Positions 27,801 through 35,554 of a DNA stretch of 64,000 nt are shown one piece after another. The notes under the pieces were generated by a model. It did no database searches, was not told the DNA's origin, and saw only the letters and a program-made list of their open reading frames with translations. Position numbers and translations under genes: made by a program. Every line of letters begins with the position of its first letter. The first letter of the stretch is position 1. The stretch comes from G965197005 sp965197005 (GTDB lineage: Bacteria; Pseudomonadota; Gammaproteobacteria; Pseudomonadales; Oceanobacteraceae): assembly GCA_965197005.1 (NCBI GenBank), contig OZ239982.1, forward strand, positions 1,054,001 to 1,118,000. Reading direction: 5' to 3'.

Positions 27801-28793
27801 TGCTTCTTCTGCTTTAGTTTGATTTTTTCGTAGTTCTCTGACTTGTTGAATCATTCCAGTAAAATCAAAACCACCACGATAATGGCTTTTACTAGAGCTC
27901 CTTTCATAATGAGAAAAACTTCTCTCCCCTTGGGAGAGATTGAGAGAGGGTTGTGTTTGAGCGAAGCCGTCTGAAAAGCCTCTCTCCCTCTGGGAGAGAT
28001 TGAGAGAGGGTTGTGTTTGAACGGAACGTTCAAACACAATAAAATGACGAATTAAATCTAACAAGGTTGCTGGATTAAGCATACCCTTAATCAGTATTTC
28101 CAACTGCCCCACTAAGTTAGAAGCCTCTTCTTTGCCATCGGCAGATTTCCACGCCATAAAACGGGTGAAACCTGCCGATAACGAGCCTGCTCTAGCCTCT
28201 AAACCATCGGAAATAATATTGAAAGCATTGTAGGTGAATAGGGCTGGAATAGTGGTTTTATAGGTTTCTATCTGCTTGAATGCTGATTTCACGGTGGCAT
28301 TTTCATCCGCAGGATTTTTTAATTCAATCACCACCAAGGGAATACCATTAACGAACAGCACCAAATCAGGGCGTTTATTGTTGCCGTTCTCAATAACGGT
28401 AAATTGATTGGCAATGACAAACTCATTATTTTGGGGATTTTCAAAATCGATTAACCAAACTAAATCGCCCCTTTGGTTTCCGTCTTTGTGATAGGAAGCC
28501 TTAATCCCTTCGGTGAGCATACGATGAAAGGCTTCATTGTTTGCCAACAATTCAGGAGAGTTAATACGCTGAACCGCTTTTAATGCTTCTTGTTGGGCAT
28601 CAATAGGTACATTAGGATTAATTTTACTAATAGCATTTTGTAGGTGCTTTATTAACAGAACTTCTTCAAAATTATTGCGCTCCGGTCTGTCTCCATCAGC
28701 AGCAATATCAGGAGCATAAATATATTGATAACCCAAGTTTTGTAATAGCTTAATGGCAAATTGTTCTATGGCGTTTTCTGTTAGTTTGGTCAT
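24849..28793 (-). CDS. hsdR: Type I restriction enzyme R subunit (HsdR) with in-frame mobile inserts
   Basis: This is the ATP-dependent translocase/nuclease subunit of a type I restriction system. The nuclease motif lies at RPDLVLF...VVIELKNP (about 145-165), the helicase Walker A at HTQGSGKS (about 543-550), the DEAH box at IADEAHR (about 642-648), then motor motifs such as RLVIVRDMWLTGFDAPSMHTLY and a C-terminal helical domain. At 1314 aa it is much longer than usual because of three in-frame inserts of palindromic elements (about residues 262-447, 490-514, 758-796). The first insert contains a complete DUF559 endonuclease domain. Outside the inserts, conserved HsdR text joins smoothly, so the product may still fold. 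It lies 9 bp downstream of the SIR2-Argonaute gene. Confidence 0.92.
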   Translation of the reverse strand: MTKLTENAIEQFAIKLLQNLGYQYIYAPDIAADGDRPERNNFEEVLLIKHLQNAISKINPNVPIDAQQEALKAVQRINSPELLANNEAFHRMLTEGIKASYHKDGNQRGDLVWLIDFENPQNNEFVIANQFTVIENGNNKRPDLVLFVNGIPLVVIELKNPADENATVKSAFKQIETYKTTIPALFTYNAFNIISDGLEARAGSLSAGFTRFMAWKSADGKEEASNLVGQLEILIKGMLNPATLLDLIRHFIVFERSVQTQPSLNLSQRERGFSDGFAQTQPSLNLSQGERSFSHYERSSSKSHYRGGFDFTGMIQQVRELRKNQTKAEEALWELVRAKRFEGKKFRRQHQIGSYVVDFYCHSEKLIIELDGEVHNSSEQQKKDTKRDKYLTSSGNKVLRFKNEELFNDTATVLSKIHTTFSTSMRDEREPLNFSPSGRDAQRAERVEVTTVTSIKKLAAYHQYYAVNRAVESTLRATGHIEQKNKSCTSFSPFGRDGREDSSFSPFGRDGREGNIVMEAPESYGVAGVKSQPQGDRKGGVVWHTQGSGKSLSMVFFTGKIVLALDNPTVLVITDRNDLDDQLFDTFASSTQLLRQEPKQIENRVDLKEKLKVASGGVIFSTIQKFQPTEGNVYETLSDRENIIVIADEAHRTQYGFKAKTIDEKDENGNVIGKKVVYGFAKYMRDALPNATYLGFTGTPIESTDTNTPAVFGNYIDVYDIAQAVEDGATVKIYYESRLAKVNLSEEGKQLISSLDDTLSQPLPEGEEFNNSPSGIRGRENEGRSFSPSGRDGREGDDSLKSKWTQLEALIGSENRIKNIAQDIVSHFEQRQEVFDGKGMIVTMSRRIAAELYDAIINIKPEWHSDDLDKGVIKVVMTSNSSDGPKIAKHHTTKQQRKTLAERMKDTDDELRLVIVRDMWLTGFDAPSMHTLYIDKPMKGHNLMQAIARVNRVYKDKPGGLVVDYLGIASDLKKALSFYSDAGGKGDPTSLQEQAVELMLEKLEVVSQMLDGFNYEHYFDADTSQKLAIILAAEEHILGLEDGKKRYINEVTALSKAFAIAIPHEQAVDVKDEVAFFQAVKARLAKFDQIGEGKTDEEIETTIRQVIDQALVSEQVIDVFDAAGIKKPDISILSEDFLLELKGMEHKNVALEVLKKLLNDEIKSRSKQNLVKSKSLMEMLENSIKKYHNKILTAAEVMDELIKLSKEIVEMDSEAEAMGLTDFEYAFYTAVADNDSAKELMQKETLRELAVILTERVKQNASIDWTIKESVRAKLKVIIKRTLRQFGYPPDMQKLATETVLKQAELIANEITKG
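26406..26528 (-). mobile_element. Palindromic element cluster inside hsdR (third insert)
   Basis: The sequence alternates CTCTCCC and GGGAGAG motifs (encoding LSQPLPEGEE, SPSGIRGRE, SFSPSGRDGREG) and interrupts a poorly conserved linker of HsdR. The motif TATCGTC occurs immediately outside both ends (26399-26405 and 26522-26528). At the right end it is paired with its inverted copy GACGATA (26533-26539) around a CAAA loop. It is in frame with HsdR and has no stop codon. Confidence 0.75.
27253..27324 (-). mobile_element. Palindromic element pair inside hsdR (second insert)
   Basis: Two near-identical units with CTTCCGTCTCTCCCAAAGGG cores encode the tandem SFSPFGRDGRE peptides in HsdR, placed between the helicase approach segment and the Walker A region. 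The ends carry small inverted repeats of host sequence: TAAC-TAT-GTTA at 27242-27252 directly before CCCTCTC, and the palindrome CTTGTACAAG at 27325-27334. The insert keeps the reading frame open. Confidence 0.75.
27455..28026 (-). mobile_element. Palindromic element carrying a DUF559 endonuclease domain, inserted in hsdR
   Basis: About 185 residues are inserted between HFIVFER and TSIKKLAAYHQYYAVN, which are contiguous in ordinary HsdR. The insert starts with two tandem palindromic units (27921-27958 and 27981-28018), continues with a DUF559 (Vsr-like) domain of about 115 aa (MIQQVRELRKNQTKAEEALW, KFRRQHQIGSYVVDFYC, KLIIELDGEVH) and ends in another palindromic unit near 27455-27495. The catalytic-type residues D (VVDFYC) and E/D (IELDG) are present. 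Both borders are large host-derived inverted repeats (28011-28039 and 27431-27454). Confidence 0.85.
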
Positions 28794-28802
28794 TTTTTAC
28801 TC

Positions 28803-31800
28803 TCAGATAAAGTAACGATAGTCATACTCTGAGTCGGAATTTGAATCAATTAATTTTCCAATTCTTGCAATATCATTAGATGATGAAATAGTTGCTGGTA
28901 GTTGAGAGTACATATTTAAGGAATTCCAATTCATTTTTGTTAATCCTAATATCTCATTTGCTATTTGCTCTAAGCTTCCGTTTCCATAATGTTTAATTAT
29001 TTTAAGTGGTTTAGGAATATACCTACCTCCTGGATAAAAATTAAAATTAGGATTTTTTACAGAAGGTATTACTCCGTGTGCCCAAAGTAGAGCTTCTTTT
29101 GAGCTAAGCTGAATACAAGTACCACGAGAAACAGAAAAACCATCAATTTCAGGGTTGTTATTTTTTATTTTACTAGCAGTGTACTTAATACTATTTTCGA
29201 AATTTATTTCAATCAAATCAATTGACTTTATTGTTTTGTTATCTAAAAGACTATCTAAAATCCCTCGCTTTTCTTCCTCAGTAAAAAAAGTTCTTTTGTG
29301 AATAACTACTCTTTTGGGAAGTTCATTCATTGATTCATAAAACAGGTTTAAAATATTACGACCAAACTCATAAGCATCATCATAACATAGGTGAGGTTTT
29401 TTATACCTCCACTGTATTTTGTTATTACTAATTTTTGATAGCTTATATTTTAATCCTTCACCCGTAGAGCTATATATATGACTGCACCCTAAAACAATAT
29501 GCCCATTGTTACTATCATTAGAGTCAATACTATATCCTAATCCTGCAAATGCCGTATTTTTATCTGTATTGGCTAAAATCCAAGGAGTTCTTAATGATTT
29601 TACGTAGAAAGAAAGTGATAACCACCAGTTAATCTGGCAACTTTGTTGTTGGTCTTTTATTGTTCTCTCTCGAATTAGTTGCGACATAATCCCCTTTTCA
29701 GCACAAAAAGCTTTTATATAATCGTGTAAATCAAAAGTTTCTCCTTGTTCATTGTATGAAGTAAATTTATCCCAACGCTGTGGTATATATATTACAATTA
29801 TTTTTCGTTTCCCTATTGAGTTAATTTTAAGAATGCTATTACATATTTCTTGTTTAATGTGGTTTGCGTTATCAATAATTAAAGTATTTTGTGGTTCACT
29901 TACATACTCCCACCCTTCACTATCAGGAGTTGGAAAATTTAAACTTACTCCGTAGATATTATAGAACCCTTCGAAATCAATAAGGTAACCATCATTTTTT
30001 TTGAGTATTGGAATCCTTTGATTCTGCTTTTGAAGAAATGAATAAAGGTCGTTTGCTTCAGCTTTAGGTGAAACTAAAGCTATTTCGACATTATCGCTAA
30101 GTAAAGAGTTGATATTTGTTTCAAAAGGTTTATTGTTTACCAAGCCTCGCATTGGGTGTTCATCGGTTACATTTCTTGAACCATTGACAGTTGAAAACAA
30201 CAATGGAACTTCTTTAAATTGGATACTTTTTAGTTTAAATAAATGTTTTGGAACAGTATGTTTTTGTGGATACGGATAATTTAGGTTGCAGACTTCTGTG
30301 AAAAGTGGAGCTTGTGCTATTTCAAACCTAAAGCCAGAACCTGAATTTACTGGGAATTCAAATTTATTATTCTCTTTAAAAAGTATTTTACGCCATTTAT
30401 CTACATAAATATTGAATTGCTTATTCCAAATTCGATGAAAGAATGCAATTCCTACATTTTGAACTGTAGCCCTATTTACATCTTCTTTTTCTAATTCAAA
30501 ATCAGGATTAAGCGTAAGGTAAAATTCACCTGAGATTCTATCAAAAGACAACTTAATCGCATTAAAAACTTTTTGCCCTGCAATATTTTGAAAATCAGAC
30601 TCTAACCATAACTTGTTTTTGTAATTAGTTCTTATATTGTAAGTTGAAGCTAAAATTTTACATACGGAAGTTAAAAGTAAACTGCTTATAGCTGAATTGT
30701 ATATTTTGATGTTTACCAACGGCTTTCGCTGAACTTCGCTTTCTATCACATCAGAAAAAACATCTTTTATTACGGTTAGGTTTCCAAAACACCATATTTG
30801 TTTTTGGTAAGGAACAGCAACTATATCACCCCTTGTTAAAGTTCTACTTTTAACAAATTTCCATGGTTTTTCGTCAAGTCTAGCCTCAAATATAAAAACT
30901 TCATCAGGAAAACTAATTTTAAATAAGTTGCTTTTTACTATTTTATTTATCTTATCTGGCTTCAGGCTAAAAGGAGTAAAAATTTCTTGTTTTTCTTCTA
31001 ATTCTTGCAGCTTAATCAATTCTTTTTTTAACTCTTTATTATCCTCGACTACCAATTGAGCAGTTTTTCGCAGAACAGTATCAAAACCCTCTGTTGAAAT
31101 ATAAAAGGCATTGCGATTATTTTTTTCAGCAAGTTCAATAAGCTCTTGAACTTCTTTATTTGTAGTATTTCCATAACCACACCAATACAACATACCTCCA
31201 CCAGTTTTGGAATAGGCTTCTTTTAGAGTATCCATGAGTGAGGCATCTCTACCACTATACCCAACAACAATTAAATGTTTGTCTCTCAAATACTCTATTA
31301 AAACTTTGCGAAAAGTTTCATCTTGATTCTGAAGCTCTTCAATTGTGTTTTTTAATTCTCCATATTTAAAATCTCCGTGAAGTTTAATTATAGGAAGTTC
31401 GTTTTTGTTTTGGCTTCTATTATTCAGTCTTTGTACTGTATCTAGTGTGATTTCAATTGATTGGATTCCACTGCCTGAACAAGCGGTTACAACTAGCTCA
31501 TCTAAATTTGTTGTCCATACTGAATCTAGTATCCCTTGTTTAGCGAGTATTGGGATTGATTTATAACCAATAGAAGGCTTTTTGTTTGAACTTATTTTCT
31601 GAAAATATTGTCTTCTATGTTCTTCTATTGGGTAACATTTTTTAGCGTAAAAAGAGTATTCCTCAGCACTCTTTCTTTCAGGATAACCTCCTTGATTATC
31701 TAACCAGTGCTGTATTGTATCTTGGACTTTTGGATTTCTATGATTTTCTACCCAACCTGATGTTGTTGAGTTGTTTGATTTGTAAATGGACTTTTTCCAT

Positions 31801-31931
31801 TCCCAAATGCAATCTTCGGCTGATGAAATATCAGAAGTGATTGAGCATCCAGCACCTAAAAGCAATGAGAAAGTGTCGTTTTTACTTATATTAATAGCTC
31901 TTAAAAATTCGTCAAACTGTAATCTGTTCAT
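28803..31931 (-). CDS. Fused SIR2-APAZ-PIWI short prokaryotic Argonaute defence protein
   Basis: At 1042 aa this joins a SIR2-like NADase with an Argonaute. The N-terminal SIR2 domain (about 1-300) shows LLLGAGCS (24-30), WTTNLDEL (N near 141), KLHGDF (H near 185) and HLIVVGYSGRD. A middle APAZ-like region (about 320-600) follows. The C-terminal half is MID-PIWI: GLGYSIDS (about 797), IVLGCSHIYSSTGEGLKY, VVIHKRTFFTEEEKRG (about 875), GGRYIPKPLKIIKHYG and LTKMNWNSLNMYSQLPATISS. I see no catalytic DEDX tetrad, as expected for short Argonautes. Such proteins sense invader nucleic acid via a guide and deplete NAD+, killing or arresting the cell. Here it sits between hsdS and hsdR in one operon. 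Confidence 0.85.
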   Translation of the reverse strand: MNRLQFDEFLRAINISKNDTFSLLLGAGCSITSDISSAEDCIWEWKKSIYKSNNSTTSGWVENHRNPKVQDTIQHWLDNQGGYPERKSAEEYSFYAKKCYPIEEHRRQYFQKISSNKKPSIGYKSIPILAKQGILDSVWTTNLDELVVTACSGSGIQSIEITLDTVQRLNNRSQNKNELPIIKLHGDFKYGELKNTIEELQNQDETFRKVLIEYLRDKHLIVVGYSGRDASLMDTLKEAYSKTGGGMLYWCGYGNTTNKEVQELIELAEKNNRNAFYISTEGFDTVLRKTAQLVVEDNKELKKELIKLQELEEKQEIFTPFSLKPDKINKIVKSNLFKISFPDEVFIFEARLDEKPWKFVKSRTLTRGDIVAVPYQKQIWCFGNLTVIKDVFSDVIESEVQRKPLVNIKIYNSAISSLLLTSVCKILASTYNIRTNYKNKLWLESDFQNIAGQKVFNAIKLSFDRISGEFYLTLNPDFELEKEDVNRATVQNVGIAFFHRIWNKQFNIYVDKWRKILFKENNKFEFPVNSGSGFRFEIAQAPLFTEVCNLNYPYPQKHTVPKHLFKLKSIQFKEVPLLFSTVNGSRNVTDEHPMRGLVNNKPFETNINSLLSDNVEIALVSPKAEANDLYSFLQKQNQRIPILKKNDGYLIDFEGFYNIYGVSLNFPTPDSEGWEYVSEPQNTLIIDNANHIKQEICNSILKINSIGKRKIIVIYIPQRWDKFTSYNEQGETFDLHDYIKAFCAEKGIMSQLIRERTIKDQQQSCQINWWLSLSFYVKSLRTPWILANTDKNTAFAGLGYSIDSNDSNNGHIVLGCSHIYSSTGEGLKYKLSKISNNKIQWRYKKPHLCYDDAYEFGRNILNLFYESMNELPKRVVIHKRTFFTEEEKRGILDSLLDNKTIKSIDLIEINFENSIKYTASKIKNNNPEIDGFSVSRGTCIQLSSKEALLWAHGVIPSVKNPNFNFYPGGRYIPKPLKIIKHYGNGSLEQIANEILGLTKMNWNSLNMYSQLPATISSSNDIARIGKLIDSNSDSEYDYRYFI

Positions 31932-31960
31932 ATGTACTGCTTCTCTTTTAATTTATTCAT

Positions 31961-33130
31961 TTACTTCACCCGCACCTCACCACTCATCAATTTTGGCAAT
32001 AAAGTATCTCGCATTTTTTCTAAGGTACGGATTTGGGTTTGGTTATTCTCCATCTTATTTACATAACTCAGTATTTGTTCGTCAAACCTTTTTTGTAATT
32101 CAATAGGTGGTATTTTAATCTCTAAAGATAATAAATGAGGAACTTTAATACTAGGCTGAACTCCTCCGATATCTAAAAGAAGTATTTCATTTATTCGATA
32201 TTTTAAAAACTGATATAAATAAAAAGAAGACATGTTTTTAGCAGAAAGACCTATTACGTTCTGAGCTATATTACCTATTTCCATTAAATACATAGAAATA
32301 GCCCCAATACTACCTACTGTTGATAGTAATGTATCATACTTTTGAGGCTTGTTTCTAAACCAAGTTTCAAAAGTTTCCTTATCAACATATTTGCGTATTG
32401 CTGAATAATCAATAAGTCTATCTTCTTTACCCAAAGCATTAACTTCAATCAAAGGGTATGGTGTTTTATCCTTTATATTTGGTGGTGTTTTTCCTCGGTT
32501 ATCGACTACTCGGACATAATTTTTTAATTCATCGACTTCCCAATCCTCCTGAGCCTCTTCCACAAACCACTGCCTAAACAATGTTTCTGCCATTTGCTCC
32601 AAGGTTTTGTTTTGGCGGTGTAGCAGGTCTATTTTATCATCAAGGCTGCTTAATACTTCCGCTATGGCTTGTTGTTCTGGGAGTGGAGGTGCATTAAATA
32701 AATGTTCTTTTACAACATCAGTTTGAACTCTTTGTCGTCCAGAACTACCAGTCATTGACTTTATTGCAGTATTTCTAACAATTGGAGAAGTAACCAAATA
32801 ATAAACAAAGTGTTTATCTGAAATATCTTTTTTTTCTCTAAAAACAATAAATTCAGTCGAGCCAAAACCTATTTCGTTTTTCTCTAAAATACCGACATAA
32901 GATGTTTTACCATTTTCAAGGCTTGGTGTAATTCTAGCCATAATAGTATCGCCATTTTTAAATTTCACCCCTCCTTTATATTCTTCTTCTGAATATGTTG
33001 GGATTTTTTTAGTAAAAGGTTGTATAACTTCCATTGCAACTTTTTTTGCGATACTACCTTTGGGTAATCTTTCTGTAGGGTTTATATCAGCAAAATCAGC
33101 TAATCTAACTTCTTTCCACTCACTCATCAT
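31961..33130 (-). CDS. hsdS: Type I restriction specificity subunit HsdS
   Basis: This is the DNA-recognition subunit of the type I system, 389 aa. It has two target-recognition domains (about 5-145 and 190-335), each followed by a conserved helical spacer (PLPEQQAIAEVLSSLDDKID and ELQKRFDEQI...LEKMRDTLLPKLMSGEVRV). The start overlaps the stop of the RhuM-like gene by 4 bp. It is upstream of the SIR2-Argonaute gene by 29 bp. The recognition sequence cannot be read from this alone. Confidence 0.93.
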   Translation of the reverse strand: MMSEWKEVRLADFADINPTERLPKGSIAKKVAMEVIQPFTKKIPTYSEEEYKGGVKFKNGDTIMARITPSLENGKTSYVGILEKNEIGFGSTEFIVFREKKDISDKHFVYYLVTSPIVRNTAIKSMTGSSGRQRVQTDVVKEHLFNAPPLPEQQAIAEVLSSLDDKIDLLHRQNKTLEQMAETLFRQWFVEEAQEDWEVDELKNYVRVVDNRGKTPPNIKDKTPYPLIEVNALGKEDRLIDYSAIRKYVDKETFETWFRNKPQKYDTLLSTVGSIGAISMYLMEIGNIAQNVIGLSAKNMSSFYLYQFLKYRINEILLLDIGGVQPSIKVPHLLSLEIKIPPIELQKRFDEQILSYVNKMENNQTQIRTLEKMRDTLLPKLMSGEVRVK

Positions 33131-34026
33131 CTTATCTCTTTACTTAAGTTTGTTATCATTTCCATAGCGTTAGCTTCCATTTTGGAAAACGCAAACCATT
33201 TTTTGCCTAAGTCTTTAAGACTTGCTCCCAAGTGATATACTGTTGTTTGGTCAATGATTAAAAAGCGGTCGTGAGCTTTGGTAAATTTTGTTACTTCTAT
33301 CTTAGGATATTGAGCGTTATGCTTTTCTATATCTTGCTTTAAAACACTTGTTAGTTTTTGTGTATAAATTTTCACTTTTACAGCTTCTTTTCGCTTAGTA
33401 AATAGCTGTAAAACGCTTTCATCAATATAATTATCAATCAGTACAATGGATTTTTTAGCTGTCTTCACTAAGTCGGCGACAAACACATAGGCATCAAATA
33501 TTTGCCCATCGTAAAAAATGCCTTGTTTTGGTGGCAAACTGGTATTTATTTGCAAATCAATATCGTTAACTTTCTTTGCTAAAGAATGAACGCTATCTTC
33601 AATTCTATTCATTCTATTATTAATTGCGTATCCTTTTAGTAGATAATCTTTTAATACTTTATTTGCCCAAATTCTAAATTGTGTTCCCTGCTTTGATTTT
33701 ACTCTATAACCTACCGAAATAATTACATCGAGGTTGTAAATTTTAATTTTTTTAGTTTGCGTTTTTCCCTTAATAGCACCGTGTTGAGTGGTTAGTAAGA
33801 AATCCTTACATACCACTTGCCTGTCCAATTCTCCTTCTTTAAAAATATTACCAATATGCTGGGTAATTGCGACCCTATTTCTACCAAATAAGCTTGCCAT
33901 TTGCTCTTGGGAGAGCCAAACCGTTTCATCTTCAATTCTCACTTCAACTTGAGTTTCGAGAGAATTATTTTGATATATTACTATTTCGTTATTCATATTA
34001 AATTGTGCTTTCTCACTCATTATCAC
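33127..34026 (-). CDS. RhuM-like protein with C-terminal PLD-like domain
   Basis: This 299-aa protein has an N-terminal RhuM/virulence-protein type DNA-binding region (WLSQEQMASLFGRNRVAITQHI, residues ~36-60; VICKDFLL-like VVCKDFLLTTQHGAIKGKTQ; GYRVKSKQGTQFRIWAN). The C-terminal ~130 residues look like a truncated phospholipase-D-type domain (AHDRFLIID, YHLGASLKDLGKKW). Genes of this kind are common passengers of type I restriction loci, and their function is not established. It overlaps the KilA-N gene by 14 bp and hsdS by 4 bp, so it is in the operon. An alternative start is Met10. Confidence 0.75.
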   Translation of the reverse strand: MIMSEKAQFNMNNEIVIYQNNSLETQVEVRIEDETVWLSQEQMASLFGRNRVAITQHIGNIFKEGELDRQVVCKDFLLTTQHGAIKGKTQTKKIKIYNLDVIISVGYRVKSKQGTQFRIWANKVLKDYLLKGYAINNRMNRIEDSVHSLAKKVNDIDLQINTSLPPKQGIFYDGQIFDAYVFVADLVKTAKKSIVLIDNYIDESVLQLFTKRKEAVKVKIYTQKLTSVLKQDIEKHNAQYPKIEVTKFTKAHDRFLIIDQTTVYHLGASLKDLGKKWFAFSKMEANAMEMITNLSKEIR

Positions 34027-34855
34027 CTCCTTTTTTGTCTTCCAAAAACTTAGGGGTGTCCTGCTGCAATAGAATTTTCATCTGGCTAATGGCAATTTGA
34101 TTGAGTTTTACAAGACGTTCGCTTTGTGGCATTTCTTCGTTTATAAAAACGGCATTTATATTTTCGAGGTTAGCAAGGCAGACCAATTGTGAAACATTGG
34201 CATAATCACGAATATTTCCTTTTTTATCTGTGTGTTCTTGTCTCCATTGTTTGGCTGTTTTACCAAATAATGCCATATTGAGTACATCGGCTTCGTTGGC
34301 ATAGACAAAACTAATTTGTTGTGGGCTAAGGTCTTGTGGTATTAGGTTTTCTTTGATTGCGTCGGTATGTATGCGGTAGTTTATTTTGGTAAGTTGTCGT
34401 TTTACGTTCCAGTCAAGCTCTTTTGCTTGTTGATTTTTTAGATGCTGAAATTCTTTTATCAAATAAAACTTGAACTCTACGGAAACCCAAGAAGCAAATT
34501 CCAAAGCAATATCTATATGAGCATAAGTGCCTCCATATCTACCTGATTTAGATTGAAGACCAATAGCATTTGTTGATTCAATCCATTTCTGAGGCGATAA
34601 CACAAAGTGATTATATCCTGCTTCATTTTTAAACAGGTCGAATTCGACCTGTTTGAAATTTGGATTATGCAGTTTTTCCCAAAGTCCTAAAAGGTCGATA
34701 GTATTCTTTGTTCGCAACCAATTCTTGATAATATCTCTGGGAGCATCAGGATTTTTATATTTGGCAATATCTGTAATGCAAATAAAGTCTTCTTGCTTAA
34801 TCTTTATAAAGCTTACATCAACACCTTTTATTTCAAGTTTGGTATCCTTTTTCAT
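34013..34855 (-). CDS. KilA-N domain protein
   Basis: This 280-aa protein starts with a KilA-N domain (about 5-130: DFICITDIAKYKN, IIKNWLRTKNTIDLLGLWE, THIDIALEFASWVS-like). KilA-N is a DNA-binding domain of phage and mobile-island proteins. The C-terminal part is helical and resembles the tail seen in restriction-locus KilA-N proteins (LSPQQISFVYANEADVLNMALFG). It lies between hsdM and hsdS, likely a passenger or regulator. The gap to hsdM is about 145 bp and AT-rich. Confidence 0.8.
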   Translation of the reverse strand: MKKDTKLEIKGVDVSFIKIKQEDFICITDIAKYKNPDAPRDIIKNWLRTKNTIDLLGLWEKLHNPNFKQVEFDLFKNEAGYNHFVLSPQKWIESTNAIGLQSKSGRYGGTYAHIDIALEFASWVSVEFKFYLIKEFQHLKNQQAKELDWNVKRQLTKINYRIHTDAIKENLIPQDLSPQQISFVYANEADVLNMALFGKTAKQWRQEHTDKKGNIRDYANVSQLVCLANLENINAVFINEEMPQSERLVKLNQIAISQMKILLQQDTPKFLEDKKGGDNE

Positions 34856-35233
34856 ATTCTATCACTAAATTTAATATTACTGAATTCCGTAACATTAATT
34901 TCAATTACCCCGATTTCGAGGTAATTAACGGCTAAATCCCTCGAATTTGATGGGTTTAAAGTGGTCGAATTCGTCCATTTTGGAAAATAACTTTTCTTCT
35001 CAATCATCTTTCAACTCAATTTTGGCAAGGTTATGGGCAATACGCTCATTAAGTAGGGCTTCTTCTTTTAGCTGTTCTTCAAACTCCGCTTTTAGGCTTG
35101 TAAATCGTTCGTTAAAATCAAAGTCATCTTCTTCGTCAGCTAAGCCAACATAACGACCAGGGGTAAGCACAAAATCCAATTCTTTGACTTGCTCAATACT
35201 TGCGGCATTACAGAAACCTTTTATATTTTCATA

Positions 35234-35273
35234 CCCTCTCTGTCCTTCGGACATCTCTCCCAAAGGGAGAGAG
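35234..35273 (-). mobile_element. Palindromic element inside hsdM (single unit)
   Basis: A single short unit beginning CCCTCTCTGTCCTTCGGAC and ending in GGGAGAGAG encodes the peptide SLPLGEMSEGQRG near the HsdM C-terminus, between HAWRNSREVN and YENIKGFCNA. It is in frame. Flanking inverted repeats are weak here (three bases), unlike the larger inserts. Confidence 0.6.
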
Positions 35274-35401
35274 TTTACTTCCCTTGAATTTCGCCAAGCG
35301 TGGTAAGTGTCGGCAATTAGCTTGATGTCTTCCTTTGAAAGTTCACGAGTTCGTCTGTTTATCAGATGTCCCATATTGCGAGCGTCTATGAAAAGAATTT
35401 C

Positions 35402-35554
35402 ACCCTCTCTTCCGTCTCTCCCAGAGGGAGAGAGACCATTTTGGTTGCCATCTCTTTCGTCTCTCTCATAGGGAGAGAAACTTTCATTTTTTTTACCCTC
35501 TATTCCGTCTTTTCCCTCCCTCTGGGAGGGATTAAGGGAGGGTGTCGAGGTTTT
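35402..35554 (-). mobile_element. Palindromic element cluster inside hsdM (three units)
   Basis: Three degenerate units encode STPSLNPSQREGKDGIEG, SFSPYERDERDGN and LSPSGRDGREGE between LWFMSRK and ILFIDARNMG, which adjoin in ordinary HsdM. The right border is a perfect 8-bp inverted repeat of host sequence at 35543-35562 (TGTCGAGG-TTTT-CCTCGACA). The left border is TGAAA-AGAA-TTTCA at 35389-35402 directly before CCCTCTC. No stop codon is introduced. Confidence 0.75.

Noticed and set aside
27455..28026. Intein in HsdR
   Set aside because: No Cys/Ser first residue, no terminal His-Asn, and the domain is DUF559 rather than a Hint fold.
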